Below are positions 23,972-36,303 of a stretch of DNA of 64,000 bases, piece by piece. Made by a program: the position numbers and the translations under genes. The notes under the pieces were generated by a model, which saw only the letters and a program-made list of their open reading frames with translations, was not told the DNA's origin and ran no database searches. The DNA is from Dioscorea cayenensis subsp. rotundata (taxonomy: Eukaryota > Streptophyta > Magnoliopsida > Dioscoreales > Dioscoreaceae), in assembly GCF_009730915.1 (NCBI RefSeq), contig NC_052476.1, positions 21,673,840 to 21,737,839 on the forward strand, in the 5' to 3' direction. The first letter of the stretch is position 1; every line of letters starts with the position of its first letter.

Positions 23972-24120
23972 TGTAGTAAGTAACTAGGGTTGTCAGTGTG
24001 AAACTGTGAATACAAGGTTAATCACTGATTTTTCTGCATAAAATTTTGTTTGTTGTCTGTGGATCAAAGTCCCTAGATGTAGCACAGTTTAAGAAGTTAA
24101 GAAGGAAGTTTCATGTATGA
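23972..24120. repeat. Second copy of the X8-gene tail block
   Basis: Matches 16634-16780 with small indels, and continues directly into the 3' flank of the hAT-derived gene. It probably forms part of that gene's 3'UTR. Confidence 0.8.
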
Positions 24121-24248
24121 TGGATCAGTTGCAGTGCTTGTACATATTTCTGAATTTTCGGACTCATATCTAAGAATGAAGTTCATCGGAATAGATATAC
24201 ATTCAGGAGAGTAACTATAATGAGTATAATGAGACAGATTAATATAAG

Positions 24249-27200
24249 CTAGTCACTCAAGTCCTCATCGAGGAAATCATGATCATCATCATCTTCATCG
24301 CTTGCAGCGATGATACTCACAGGATGAGCCTCTACCGGAACACTAAGTTCGTGTAATGCGGCATTGTCTGCATGAGCCTTGGTAGATTCGGCAACTGGAC
24401 TTTCGTTCTCATTTATGTATATATCTGTGTAATCCATTTCATAGGAAAGGGTGTCCTGTGGTAAAGATGAGCATTTGATTAAGTGCGGTTCGAAAATAAG
24501 GGTTACTCGGGAAAAATGGATGGATGGATGGATGAATGAGAAAATACCTCGTCTTCTTGTTGTGCTGGTTTCTCAGGCTCGACAATCCAGTCGTCTAAAA
24601 AACTATCTGAGAATGGTACATTGTCAAGTGATCTGGAGTCATCTGCAATTCTCTTTAGTTGCCGTTCCCTGAGACGCAGGTTGTAATGGACAAAAGCAAA
24701 ATCGTTTAATCTTTTTTGAGCCACGCGGTTGCGCCTTGTGTTATAACAATGATCAAGTGTGCTGTAATTGTGTGCACAGCCAAAGGACGAGCATGTCTGG
24801 CTCAATATCCGTATTGCAATTCGTCGTAGTTCCAAGCAATTTATCCCATGTTGTTGCCACCAAGCAGCTGCCGTGACAAGAGAAAATAACAACAGAAAGA
24901 AAAAAGAAAAAAAGAAGAGGTGAATGTAAAAAATCAAGACATTAGTATACATTTGATGATAAGCAATTTTACAAGAGAAAAGCATAGTTGGATGCAAATA
25001 AATTTTGGTTAATCTCACCTGGGTCCAGCTCTGTTCTTGTACTTAAAGCCAGTTCAGTTCCAAAATCAGCTTTGGCAAAAACAAAATCAGAAATCTAAAA
25101 TGAAAAAAAAAGGGCAGCAAGATGCGTTAGAGTTAGCACATCATTGTGAACATCATAAAAAGAATTTTAAGTCAAGATAATAGTACTTGAGCAGCAGCGG
25201 TAACCCTTCTTCCATTATCTGGTTCCAATCGGGTTATGCATTCATTAAGACCACGGATGACCTCTGGATCCTTCAAAAGAAACACAAACATTTCAACTCA
25301 ACAGGAACAGCCACAATTCCAAAATTTAAATGCAATACATACCGCCATAAAATCCGAACGATATCTAAAAGATGGATTCAGGAAATATGCCGCAACATAT
25401 AGAGGATGCTGGAACAAGGATTTCCAATAGCTTTGTATAACATTCCAGAATGGACCGTATTTCCTCTCGTCATCACTATGGATGTTTCTGATAGCAAGCT
25501 TAGTTTGATATATTTCATTATAAATACATGGCATTGATAATCCCTCACCATTCTCCACCTTTGTTAGCAGATACAAAACCGGTTGCACAGATTTCTTTAC
25601 AAACTGCATCTTCTTCCAAAATGTTGGACTCCAGACAATCTTTTCAACCTCTTTACCATCATCAGATTTTGCTGATGGGGATGAAATCCATTGGCTTGAT
25701 TGGAACATCCTTTTGAGAGCAGCCTTCTGTTCAAGCAAATTCTCTAGTGCTGAAAAACTAGTGGCATACCTTGCAATAGCTGGTTTGAGAAGGTTCCTCC
25801 CAGATGTATATTCTCTTTTCATAAGATTCAGTAACCAGGCCCGGTTATAAATAAACTTCGTAATCTTTTGACTGTTGTCAATGCAGTCTGCCACCCACCT
25901 TATCTTCAGTAAATCCTCAAGTATTTGATCAATGCAAGACACCACACAAGGTGTCCAAAACAAATTCCTCCTTTTCTCCTCTAGCATCTTGCCAGCAGCC
26001 ATATAACAGGGAGTATTTTCAGTGATTACCTGAAAAAATAAGCACAATACCTAGATAAACACCAAGCTGATGGACAGTTTACATAAAAATAAATGACCAG
26101 GATAAATTATAACAGTTCCTACAGCCAGTATGCCAAACGATCATGAAAGAGGCCACTACCTGCACAACATTTTCTTCACCAATATCCTCAACAACTTTGT
26201 CTAGCAAGTTGAAAAGATTTGTTACATCATCTACTATATCTGAGGCATCCATTGAAGATATAAAGTGTATTCCCCTTGGGCAAGAAACTAAGAAATTGAT
26301 TAGTGTCCTACCATGCAAATCTTTCCAGCTATCAGCCATAACACTACAACCAGTAATAGTCCAAGAAGCCTTGATTTCTACAAGATTTTGTTTGATATTT
26401 AAGACTTCGTCATGAAGAAATCGGCCAGATAATTGCTTGCTTGAAGGACCCTTCAATCCTCGTCCATATAGACTAACCAACTCCAACATCTTATGGAAAT
26501 ATGGTGAGTTGGCAGCGTCAAAAGGAATTGCTGCATGATAAAAAAATTTGCAAATTGCAGCTATTACTTCCTTACGACCCTTTTTATCAGTCGCCACCTT
26601 CCCTTTTGACTGTTGGCATTGCTGTGGTATATGACCCGTCTCTGTCCTTGGGAAAACAGAATCAACATTAAAATGCCTCATTTGTAGCTCTGTGCCACTA
26701 GCAACTGTACATGACCTTCCTCTTGATCGTCTCCTCATTCCCTTGCGGTACGGAATATCTTTATCCCCGACCAAGCATTTTACTTTGGTTTTGCCATTTG
26801 CAAGTTCATCATGATCATCATTTTCCAAATGCGCATAGAATGCAGCAGCTTCTTTAGCTTCAGGCCGCCTCCTCCTTCCAGTTCGATGCCATTTCATATT
26901 TTCTTTCATCTGAAGGTACACTTCCTCAGGAGCCATCTTACAGTATGCAACCTCTCCAGGAATCCTGGCTAAATGTTGTTTGAAACGATTTATACCACCA
27001 CTAACTATTTTATCACAATAGTTGCATTTGACCTTTTTCTTTTTCTCGTCTTGAGCGACTCCATGTTCCCATCCGGGGTCAACGAATGTTCCCATTGATC
27101 GAAGAGGACTCATGTTAACGACAATGCTTTGATCGCCTTTGACCTGCTTCCCCTTCAATCTATAACCAACATGCTCTTCCTCCTCATCGTATTCATCATT

Positions 27201-27485
27201 AGAGTGCAGATCAAAAGAATGCTCATCATCCTCTGATTGACGTTGTCTTTTGGCAGCTCGATTTCCTTCCAGATTTTCCTTCATTTTCAAATAAACATCC
27301 TCAGGAGCTTTCTTACAGTAAGTGACTTCACCAGAAATTCTAGCTATATGTTGCTTCAACCTATATATGCCTCCGCTTACTATCTTCCCACAATAATTGC
27401 ATTTTACTTTTTTCTTCTTCTCATCTTGAGCAACACCATGTTCCCATCCAGGATCAGTGAGCCCTGTTGATCGAACTGGAGCCAT
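24249..27485 (-). CDS. hAT-transposase-derived nuclear protein with two BED zinc fingers and DUF659
   Basis: Six exons join in frame: 27485-26160, 26029-25343, 25270-25187, 25094-25019, 24867-24548 and 24455-24249, giving 899 aa. Two near-identical BED fingers carry CxxC...H...C at Cys29/Cys32/His46/Cys57 and Cys154/Cys157/His171/Cys182. Each is preceded by the same DPGWEHGVAQDEKKKKVKCN block, so the finger was duplicated. A DUF659 region (about 320-450, with FHKMLELV and MADSWKDLHGR) and a hAT dimerisation region (DPAAWWQQHGINCLELRRIA) follow. The tail is acidic (SDEDDDDHDFLDEDLSD). The long intact frame, five introns and absence of terminal inverted repeats point to a domesticated host gene, like Arabidopsis At3g22220/At4g15020. 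Its targets are unknown. Confidence 0.88.
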
Positions 27486-29040
27486 CCCTTCAATACTTAG
27501 TACTAAATTACAACCTCCTCAAGCTTTTCCAACTATTGATCTAACATCTGCTTGCGAAGGCAATAGGATAAAAACACAAACTCCACAAAAGGTGTTTTCT
27601 CTCACCGAAGTAATGGCATTTATTACAGTTTCTCTTTGATAGCCAAGGCATCTTGACAATAAGCTGGCAGAATACAGAAAGATTACGATTATTGTTCAAT
27701 AGCTACCACAAGCAAATTAAAATGGTAAAGAAAATATATAATTTTTTGTCCTAAACATCCATACCACTGACCAATATATCTTTCTGCAATGTCGCATTAC
27801 GCACAGTGGCTCAGAGACAATATAAGACAAAATTATGACAGATATGAGTCATATGACAAAAAAGAAAAGATGGAAATATGGCTTTTACATCATGCTGCCA
27901 TTCACAATCTGAAGAAAGAATGGATTTGAAAACTGATAATTATCTTCTCATTATTACCATTAGCTCAAAATCATATATCTTCAAAAGGTCAAATGCAAGC
28001 ACAGAAGTTTAATTTGATGAAATAAATATTGATACAAGTCCTATGTTGCCAACTTGCAGTATATCATATTATAAAGAACTAATGCAACATCGTGAAAGAA
28101 TGCAATCACACATCCTCTGGTGTGAATGCAATGAAAGGTAACACACAAAAGTATCGAAAGTGCTAGCCTACAAATCCTTCCACCCATACAAGAAATATAC
28201 TCTGTGAAAACAGAAAGTAGAGAACTAACACAATGGATTACTTAATCCGGAACATCGGCTAGATCCATTCCATGCACAGATATACAAAGTTTAGCATCAT
28301 GAACCACCCAATTTGCTTGTCCAAAAAAAAAAAAAAAAAAGCTAGCAAAAAACTAGAAACAGTGATGATGAGTTTTGAAATATCCTATCACCTACGAACA
28401 TAATCAATGAAAATATTTGAAAAGTTAAAATCTTGATAAAGAATATAAAATTCCACAATAATTTGATTCACTTACAAGTTCCAATACCAATTCCTCCTAC
28501 ATATGTCACTAATGAAGAAGATTACTATTTCACAGTGAAGTATTGAAGAACAACAAACCTTAATTTGCATTTGAAATGGCAATGCGATTTGAGAACTTTC
28601 AACCAAATTATTCACATTCATGCTTCATATTTCAATCTCACACAGCAATCAAAATACTCAAAATTAAGGCATTCAAACGAGAATAACATTAGGGATTTCA
28701 TCATGCACCAAATTAATCAAAATGACATTTTTATTTTCTCAAATTTCAGCCCTAATTGCGTGCCAACAACCCACAGAAGGAGCAGAAAAAAACCAATCAG
28801 AAAAATAAAAATTAGATATATGAATCCGAGAAACCGAAGAAAAGGAACGAGTTGAAGAGAAACCGAACGAAAACCCAGATCTGGAAACAAATCGGGGAAA
28901 ATCGACTTCGTTAATAGGGTTGGGGAACGAACCCTAGGGATTCCGGGGTCTCATCGGCGGGAACCTTATCGCCGGAGATATCTCCAAACTCATCCGCTCC
29001 CGCACTGAATTCTCACGCGTTGACTCAGAACGGATGGAAG
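27486..29040 (-). other. 5'UTR and leader introns of the hAT-derived gene
   Basis: On the minus strand, leader-like sequence starts near 29000 (gagtcaacgcgtgag, then tagggttcg). The A-rich plus strand down to 27486 looks intronic. Exact leader splice sites could not be fixed; a tttag| acceptor lies about 25 bases before the start codon. No coding exon is seen. Confidence 0.4.
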
Positions 29041-29260
29041 AGTAATAGGACTCGGGATCACGTTTGAATCGTTTAGTAATCGTTGTACTCGTCCGAGTAG
29101 GGACGAGTAGCTAGTTAAACTCGGCCTTTCTTAACGGGTCGGATCTAGATAAACCCGAAGAAATCCGAGTCCGATAGCAACCACGGAGACGAAACCTTAT
29201 GCTAAATTCTCGCCCACAATAAATCCGTGGTTTTTCTTTCTATCTTCGTTCTTCAATCCA
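29041..29260. promoter_or_regulatory. Short divergent promoter between the hAT-derived gene and the PPR gene
   Basis: Only about 220 bp separate the probable leaders of the two genes, which run in opposite directions. The interval contains actcg/cgagt motifs repeated in both orientations (29050-29130) and no clear TATA box. Shared control is inferred from spacing only. Confidence 0.4.
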
Positions 29261-29732
29261 TAGCCGGCTTCTAAGCTCTCTCGGTTTGGCACTCTTGGTC
29301 AAAAAGGTTCTAACTTTGCTCTAAAACTCTTATCTTTGCTGATTCCTTTGTTGTTTGGATTTTTATGGTGTTCCGAGCTTGGAGATTTAGTTCATGTTTT
29401 ATAGTTCTCATCTTCTCCCCATTGTTAGCTTTTGCTTAGAAATCGTCTTGAATTTTTGAATTTCAATGTTAGAACAACAGTTTTGATTCTATCTCTGTAT
29501 CATGGATTCAATCCTTTTCCATCTTCGTGTTCTTGTAGCCAAGATAAAAGCACGCTGTGACTTTGATTGGCATCAAAAGATGAATCTTTGCATCACCTCC
29601 ATGCAATTTGACTGATCATACGCAAGTGCTTTGTGATTCCAACCCTTTTTGTTGGGTTATTCCCTTGACGGCCTTATCTTTTATTGTTGTCTCTTGTTAA
29701 ACAAAGATAATGCCTTTGAGAAGCTTGTTCAA

Positions 29733-31907
29733 ATGTCATCAAAGGTTGCACCTTTCTTCATCTCTAAGCGGTTTCATGTCTGGGTTTCGCGAAAGTTTCA
29801 CTTTTGCTCAATTCCTTGCGCTGCCCATGTTCAAGCTCCCTCTGAAACTGATCGTGTACGATCAAATTCAGGAGCTCTTGAGTCTGTTACCGGTGGTCTC
29901 AAGAAAAATCTTTATCCAGAGAGGCTAGTACATGTTTTGGATTCAATGCCTGATTTTGATTTATCTATTAATGTCTTCAAGTGGGCTTCCAAGCAGAGAA
30001 ATTTCCAGCACACCACTGAGACTTTTGTCCATATGATTTTGAAGCTTGGTATGGCCGGGAGGCATCAAGAGATGGATGTCTTTTTGAAGGAGATGGTGAA
30101 ATTGGAATCCCCTCATAAGGAAGAAGGCTTCGATTGCTTGATCAATTCCTTTTGTACAAGTGGTGGGTTGAGGGAAGCTCTGCTTGTTTTTGAAAATGCT
30201 TGCTTGGCGAATTATAGGGTCTCAATCTCGACATTCAATGTTCTACTGAAAAACCTTGTTTCCAACAAGGGAGATTTGCAGCTTGTGTTATTTGTATACA
30301 AGGAAATGGTGAAGAGTGGGACACTCCCCAATATAGAGACCTTGAATTGCTTAATTAAGGCATTGCTTGAAAGTGAGTGGATCGATCTTGCTCTAGAGCA
30401 GTTTCATAGGATGAATAAGAAGAGGTGTGAGCCCAATACTCAGACTTTTGAGATAGTTATTGGTGGTCTTTGCTCAAGTGGTAGAGTAGATGAAGCAATA
30501 ATGTTTTTGAATCAGATGTTAGAGGTAGGATGCTGTCCGAATTATGAATTCTACGAGATTATCATACCTTTTTTTTGTAAAGCTGATAAAATAAAAGAAG
30601 CAAATAAGTTATTTAAAACAATGAAAGCTGAAGGCTATTTACCAGGTGTGCATCTCTATGGTGTAATAATTTATTTTTTATCTGGAAAATTAGAATTGGA
30701 TGAGGCGATGGGGCTATTTGAAGAGATGGCTGATGTGGGTGTTCCTCCTGTAACTAGTATATATGTGGACATTGTGAGCGGGTATTGCAAGGTAGGCAAA
30801 CTAAATGAAGCAATGGATTTCCTGATAGATAATAGTGTTTCTGAAGTTGAGCCATACAACACATTGCTCAAAGGATGCTGTGACTTGGGTAGATTTCCTG
30901 AAGCAATTGATTTCCTTGAGAGCATGGCAGGACTGTGTGATAATCTTTCTTGGAGTATCTTAATAAGAGGTCTTTGTGAAAAAGGAAAGCTGGGAGTTGC
31001 GTTTGAAATTCTTGGTAGAATGATTGTTTCTTCATATATGCCTGATCAGGTAACACTTTCGGGTATAATCATTGGATGCTGTAGTAAGCATGCCTATCAG
31101 AGTGCTTTAGATAATTTCAGACTGGTTCGTGCCAATAACATGAGTATGGATTTAGAGTCCTGCTCACAGCTGATTGAAGGTCTTTGCCATGTAAATAAGA
31201 TTCAGGAGGCTGTTGAGGTGTTCACCTACATCACTGGCAAAGATGGCATTCTCTCCACCAACTCATTGAATGTATTGATTGAAGGGATCTGCTTAGCAGG
31301 TAAGGTGGATGAAGCAATCAGAGTTCGGTCACTTGCATGTTGTACTGGTGTCTATTCTGTTCCTGCTACATATTCTATCATTACACGCAAATTGTTGGAG
31401 CTGAAGAAGGCTAACAATGTTCAAGCATTTTTGTCACAAATATTGGTGGAGGGTTGTAATGTGGATGTGACCTTATACTGCTTGCTGATTCGTGGCTTGT
31501 GTGCTGAAAGTTCTGCAAGAGAGGCTGCTCTTTTATTTAATCTGATGGTCAGAGATGGTTTTACTCCGGATTCTGGGACACTGCAGACACTGATCTCCTA
31601 TTTAGTGACGATTTCTCATTTGCATATGGTCCTTCATTGTTTAGATAAAGTATTCAATGAAGAAGAATTACTCACTCCTGCAATTTGTAACATGGTCATT
31701 CGTGGCCTCTTGAAAGAAGGGTATAAGAACGAGGCTTCAAAATATTTGGATATGATGCTAGAAAAGGGTTGGGTTCCAGATGCTGATACACATGGTTTGT
31801 TGGTCGGGAATTTGCATTTAGATAAAAGTGGTGTAATACTTGAAGCATATGAACATGATGATGAAGACAAAGTGAGCAACATATTAGCTGAAGGTCTGGA
31901 AAATTGA
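29733..31907 (+). CDS. P-class pentatricopeptide repeat protein, probably organellar
   Basis: An intronless frame of 724 aa. The N-terminus (MSSKVAPFFISKRFHVWVSR) is basic and serine-rich, as in mitochondrial or plastid targeting peptides. About fifteen 35-aa helical repeats follow from about residue 95 to the end (for example TLNCLIKALLESEWIDLALE, and TFEIVIGGLCSSGRVDEAI). There is no E, E+ or DYW domain, so it belongs to the P class, which usually binds organelle RNA to stabilise, splice or translate it. The start at 29733 is preferred because the open frame further upstream has no ATG and looks like leader. The RNA target cannot be told from sequence alone. A damaged copy lies at 38299-40133. 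Confidence 0.92.
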   Translation: MSSKVAPFFISKRFHVWVSRKFHFCSIPCAAHVQAPSETDRVRSNSGALESVTGGLKKNLYPERLVHVLDSMPDFDLSINVFKWASKQRNFQHTTETFVHMILKLGMAGRHQEMDVFLKEMVKLESPHKEEGFDCLINSFCTSGGLREALLVFENACLANYRVSISTFNVLLKNLVSNKGDLQLVLFVYKEMVKSGTLPNIETLNCLIKALLESEWIDLALEQFHRMNKKRCEPNTQTFEIVIGGLCSSGRVDEAIMFLNQMLEVGCCPNYEFYEIIIPFFCKADKIKEANKLFKTMKAEGYLPGVHLYGVIIYFLSGKLELDEAMGLFEEMADVGVPPVTSIYVDIVSGYCKVGKLNEAMDFLIDNSVSEVEPYNTLLKGCCDLGRFPEAIDFLESMAGLCDNLSWSILIRGLCEKGKLGVAFEILGRMIVSSYMPDQVTLSGIIIGCCSKHAYQSALDNFRLVRANNMSMDLESCSQLIEGLCHVNKIQEAVEVFTYITGKDGILSTNSLNVLIEGICLAGKVDEAIRVRSLACCTGVYSVPATYSIITRKLLELKKANNVQAFLSQILVEGCNVDVTLYCLLIRGLCAESSAREAALLFNLMVRDGFTPDSGTLQTLISYLVTISHLHMVLHCLDKVFNEEELLTPAICNMVIRGLLKEGYKNEASKYLDMMLEKGWVPDADTHGLLVGNLHLDKSGVILEAYEHDDEDKVSNILAEGLEN

Positions 31908-32993
31908 AATGCAAGTTATGGCCCCTCTTTGCCTAATTAATTTGATTTTGAGAAGGGTACATCATCAACAAAAGCTGCAAGGGCCGGTGATAGATAGTTT
32001 ATGCCATTAGGCATGAATAGAGTTTGAGAACCTGGATTCAAATTCAACATTTTCTTGATAACGCAGGTATTTCTCATAGTTGTAACATTTTTTTTTTTAC
32101 CTGCTTTATCTTGGGTTTTCTATCATTGGTGTTTTATGGGAATGATATACGAATTACTATTTGTGTCCTTGTCATATATAACAAATTTTTTTTCCACATT
32201 TTGTCATCTTTGGTCTCAATTTTGTGTCCATAGAGCATGTTTGTATAGCTTTTCCTTGGTGTTGCATCAGGCTCTATTTTGATGTTGGCTTGCAACTACA
32301 AAATTCATTATTGTTAACTTCTGAACATCATTCCATACACAAACTCTGTACTGCCTTTAATCACCTTTAATCATGTTTTTTTGAAGGGCTTGATAAGTGC
32401 TTTGTGAACTTTTGACCATCTTGTTATAGTCTGCATGATGGAGAATGAATGAGTAGATGTCATGTATGACACAGATCTTTCAAGGCAACCGCTGGATGAT
32501 CAATAAATTAATTGGAAATCAGATTTAAATAACAGAGTACTCTGTTGAACTACTACTTCTCCATCAATTGGGTAAATATTTTGAGTGGTTACTGTACTTT
32601 GTGAACTTTATATTTGTTGTGATTAACCAAATCTCATATACCAAGAAATTTAGTTATTTCACAAAATTTTATAAAAAATTAGTTATTTTTTCAATGCTAC
32701 TCCTAATTTATACCTTCACATTTAAGAAGAGAAATGAATGGAGTGTCAAGGGTAATTTTGAAAAAAAAATAATAAATGTTTCTTAATGTTAAAAAATGAT
32801 AGATAAAAAGAAACATGGAGTTGTGACAGATAAAAAATACTGGAAGGAGTATATACTAAGTAACATCATATAAGTCCATGACTCCATGAACTGATAAAAT
32901 TCAAGCTAATTTTGAATAAAATCACAAAAACATCAAAAATCTAAAATAAGAGAGTAAATTTTGAAAATTGCATGAATAAATAATATATCACTC
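31908..32993 (+). other. PPR gene 3'UTR and spacer
   Basis: Most of 32105-32560 is also present downstream of the PPR pseudogene at 39670-40133, so it was part of the duplicated unit. The remainder is AT-rich with no gene. Confidence 0.5.
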
Positions 32994-33610
32994 TGTTATG
33001 GAACTGGAGAAAAGGGAGCCTAGGATGAGAGGATTTAAGCGTCCTCACGTGCAGGATGAGTGGGAGGCCAACTCAAGTGGAAAAGTCAATGTTGAAGCAA
33101 TGAATGAGAGTGAAAATACTGTGCTAACGGGGTAAAGGAGTATTAGGGAAAGATGGTTCAACAAGAGGTTTGATGATTTTATTATGACTAACGGAGTGGC
33201 AAATGGAAGGAAGGGAAACCACGTGAAGGGGAAGGAGCTGTTAGTGTCAAGCTGGAAAGGGGAGAATATAAAGGAAGGGCAAAAGTCAAAGAAGGGTGAA
33301 GCAAGAGTTAAGAGAAAGGCCAGGGCCTGTTCTAGTTTCTCCGGCAGGGACCTCCGGTCATCTTCTCTAGCGACTGATTCGGGAGGGAAGTGAATCCCAC
33401 CTATCTTATATATTTCCTGCATTGTTTTCTTCTGATCTACAGCTCTGTGAGCTTAGAATTCTCTTTTGAAATACTTTTGATGATGATGTTTGTTAAATTG
33501 AGAGTTGCTACTCTAGTAATATGATGGTTAGTTTGCTGGTGTGCTCTGTTTGAATGATTGTTTTGGATTTTGGCATTGTTGTGAGTTAGATTGTTAAATA
33601 GTTCACAACA
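32994..33610 (+). mobile_element. 5' LTR of a truncated Ty3/gypsy retrotransposon
   Basis: The segment starts tgttatg and ends cacaaca, giving the TG...CA and short inverted ends of an LTR. It carries a TATA-like aatataaag at about 33267. Directly after it comes tttggtgctttcgttg, the position and style of a plant gypsy primer-binding site, then a gag-like frame. No matching 3' LTR is found in the window. Confidence 0.65.
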
Positions 33611-34523
33611 TTTGGTGCTTTCGTTGAACCATGGCTGACGGCAATCGCCTAAGGATCTTGCAGCCAAAATGGACACTATGTTTGCTGTTATTGACTCAAG
33701 GGAGGAACAATGGTTAGCTGCTACGGACCAAAGGGATGAAAAAATGAAACTACTTGAAAAATCGCTGCATACTATTTCAAAATGTCTGGAAACTCTTCAA
33801 CTGGAGAGATCTACTCCTCTTGGTGAGGATTCACATTCAGTCAAGTTGGATGTTGGTATTGAGGAAGGCCAACGATGTAATCAGCTGTTCATCATGAGAT
33901 CGGTGAAGGTTGATTTTCCTAGATTTGAAGATAGTGAAGTATTAAATTGGATCTTCAAGGTGGAACAATTTTTTAGTTATTACCGTGTTTCTGGTCCATA
34001 CTGTTTGGAGATTGCATCCATACACTTCGTTGGGCCGGTGGTACCTTGGTTTCAAATGCTTCAGAAGGCGGGCACAATGACCACTTGGTCAGCTTTAGTC
34101 CAAGCTCTCCAAGAAGACTATGGTCCAAATGCATTTGAGAGTCCTGAGTATTCTCTCTTCAAATTAACTCAGGAAGGTACGATTACTTAGTATTATCACA
34201 CTTTTACATCTCTAGCAAATCGGGTTGAAGGACTACCATCAAGATCATTAGTGGCTTGTTTTATCAGTGGTCTGAAATTGGAACTCCAACGAGATATCAT
34301 TCCCTTGAACCCTGAAACTATTTCTAAAACAACTTCCCTTGCCAAATTATATGAAGACAAATACCCACCGACTGCACATTCAGCTGGGCAGAAGTCTTCT
34401 TTTTCTCTTGATATCAGTTATGTTAATACTCTTTTGAAATCAACGACAATCAAATCTAGTACTCAATTTTCTAATACTACACCATTGTCATCAGTCACTG
34501 CCAAATCAGGGAATTCTATCTAA
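33611..34523 (+). pseudogene. Ty3/gypsy gag remnant, broken
   Basis: Reads as a retrotransposon Gag: a coiled N-terminus (REEQWLAATDQRDEKMKLLE), then VDFPRFEDSEVLNWIFKVEQ and the helical capsid-like stretch WSALVQALQEDYG. The most likely start (33632) is out of frame with the body, so there is a frameshift near 33650. An in-frame stop lies at 34188-34190, after which the same frame continues (TSLANRVEGLPSRSLVACFI) to 34523. The zinc knuckle, protease, reverse transcriptase and integrase are all absent. A dead fragment. Confidence 0.75.
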
Positions 34524-35499
34524 TTCTGTCAAATCAGTTTTCCAAAAATACAAGTAAGGAAGGCTAAAGGGGTATGCTTTAATTGTCCATTTGGTCCCTC
34601 TAATATGATTTACCCCTAGGAGGTACCTGTATTTTAATTTTTGAGAAATATAAGTCCCTTTCTCTAATATAATTTGTCCCTAAGAGATCCTTATGAGAGG
34701 GACCAAAGGGACAGACAGACTGTATTAGAGGGACCAAAGGGACAGACTGACTGTATTAGAGAGACTAAATAGAGTATTCTACCTTCTAATAACTTGTTAA
34801 TTACACCATAATATCAGCTAATTAACTATTACAAAAATTAACAATACTACTAATCATCTACTCAATTAATCCATCACAAAGCTAATTAACAAAGTCATCA
34901 TAAATTCAGTCCATTTGCTTCAAACCTTCAAGATCTCATGGCTTCTTTCTTCTCTAAGCTCGTGGAGCAAGCCGCCATGACGGCGATCACTGTGGCCGTT
35001 GCCGCCATGGTTGAGAATGCTGTGGACATCATGTTTGAGTTATTAATGATGTCTGATCTCTATGCTCTGATTTTTAATTTTTTTTTTCTTGATTGTTTGA
35101 CAGTCTTCCTCCTCCTTCACCACCATAGCTGCCGACCCCGTTCGTTCTTCCGCCCTCGTCGATCGTGATAATAGTGACATCACAAAGCTAATTTTTTTGA
35201 TAGAGTCTTCCCCCCTCCCTCTCTATCTGGAGGCGAGCACTCTCCCTCTACCAGCCTGCCGATGATGGTGACTATACTGCCAATGACTTAGACTCACGGT
35301 AAGACTAGAATTAGGGGTTTTAACCTGAGATTCATTGAAATTATAATATTCATTATAAGCTTAATTTCCGTTGGATCAAGGGCTTTGAGTCCTCCGACTG
35401 TCTTTTTTACTCCTGAAGGCGTCACGCCGGCCTCACTGGCCTGACCATCATTCCAATTGTAAATTCCTTCCAAATTTATTTGGATTATTATTGCTTCAA
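34524..35499. other. Spacer with a 31-bp tandem repeat and a small alanine-rich frame
   Basis: A 31-bp unit (agagggaccaaagggacaga...) occurs twice at 34696-34726 and 34727-34757, one base different. A short frame at 34938-35168 begins MASFFSKLVEQAAMTAITVA. Its first 75 bases resemble 21727-21801, and the same upstream phrase (catttgcttcaa) precedes both. No known family is recognised. Confidence 0.4.
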
Positions 35500-36234
35500 T
35501 TCGATTTCGATTTCTCTGAATTTAAAAACCATTTAACAACATATTAATGCCTTGATTTCGTTTTCTCTGATTTTGTTTTTAATTTTTTTTAACTGATTTA
35601 AGAGAAAAATGTCTCTCCTCTTCTTGTAATATTCACTCTAAACTTTTTGTTTTGCAAGTTTCTACGTTTAAAGTTTAATGATTTGTATTTGAAACTGGAC
35701 CATTTACGAAATGCTTCGATTTTGAGTTCTTTGATTTTGGTTTTTAATTTTTTTTAGTTGATTTAAAAAAAAAATGTCTCGTCTTCTTGCAATATTCACT
35801 TTAAACTTTTTGTTTCGCAAGTGGCTATGTTTAAAGTTTAATGATTTGTATTTGAAACTGGACCATTTACGAAATGCTTAGATTTTGATTTCTCTGATTT
35901 TGGTTTTAATTTTTTTTTTTGATTTAAGAGAAAAATGTCTTTCCTCTTCTTGTAATATTCACTCTAAGCTTTTTGTTTCAAAATTGACTTTGTTTAAAGT
36001 TTAATGATTTGTATTTGAAATTGGACCATTTACGAAATGCTTCGATTTTGATTTCTTTGATTTTGGTTTTTTATTTTTTTTTTAACTGATTTAAGAGAAA
36101 AATGTCTCTCCTCTTCTTATAATATTCACTCTAAACTTTTTGTTTCGCAAGTGGTTATGTTCAAAGTTTAATGATTTGTATTTGAAATTGGACCATTCAC
36201 GAAATGCTTCGATTTCGAATTCTCTGATTTTGTT

Positions 36235-36303
<69 letters not shown>

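Noticed and set aside
29649-29732. N-terminal extension of the PPR frame upstream of 29733
   Set aside because: The open frame lacks an ATG before 29733 and the stretch reads as leader; the targeting-type N-terminus begins at 29733.
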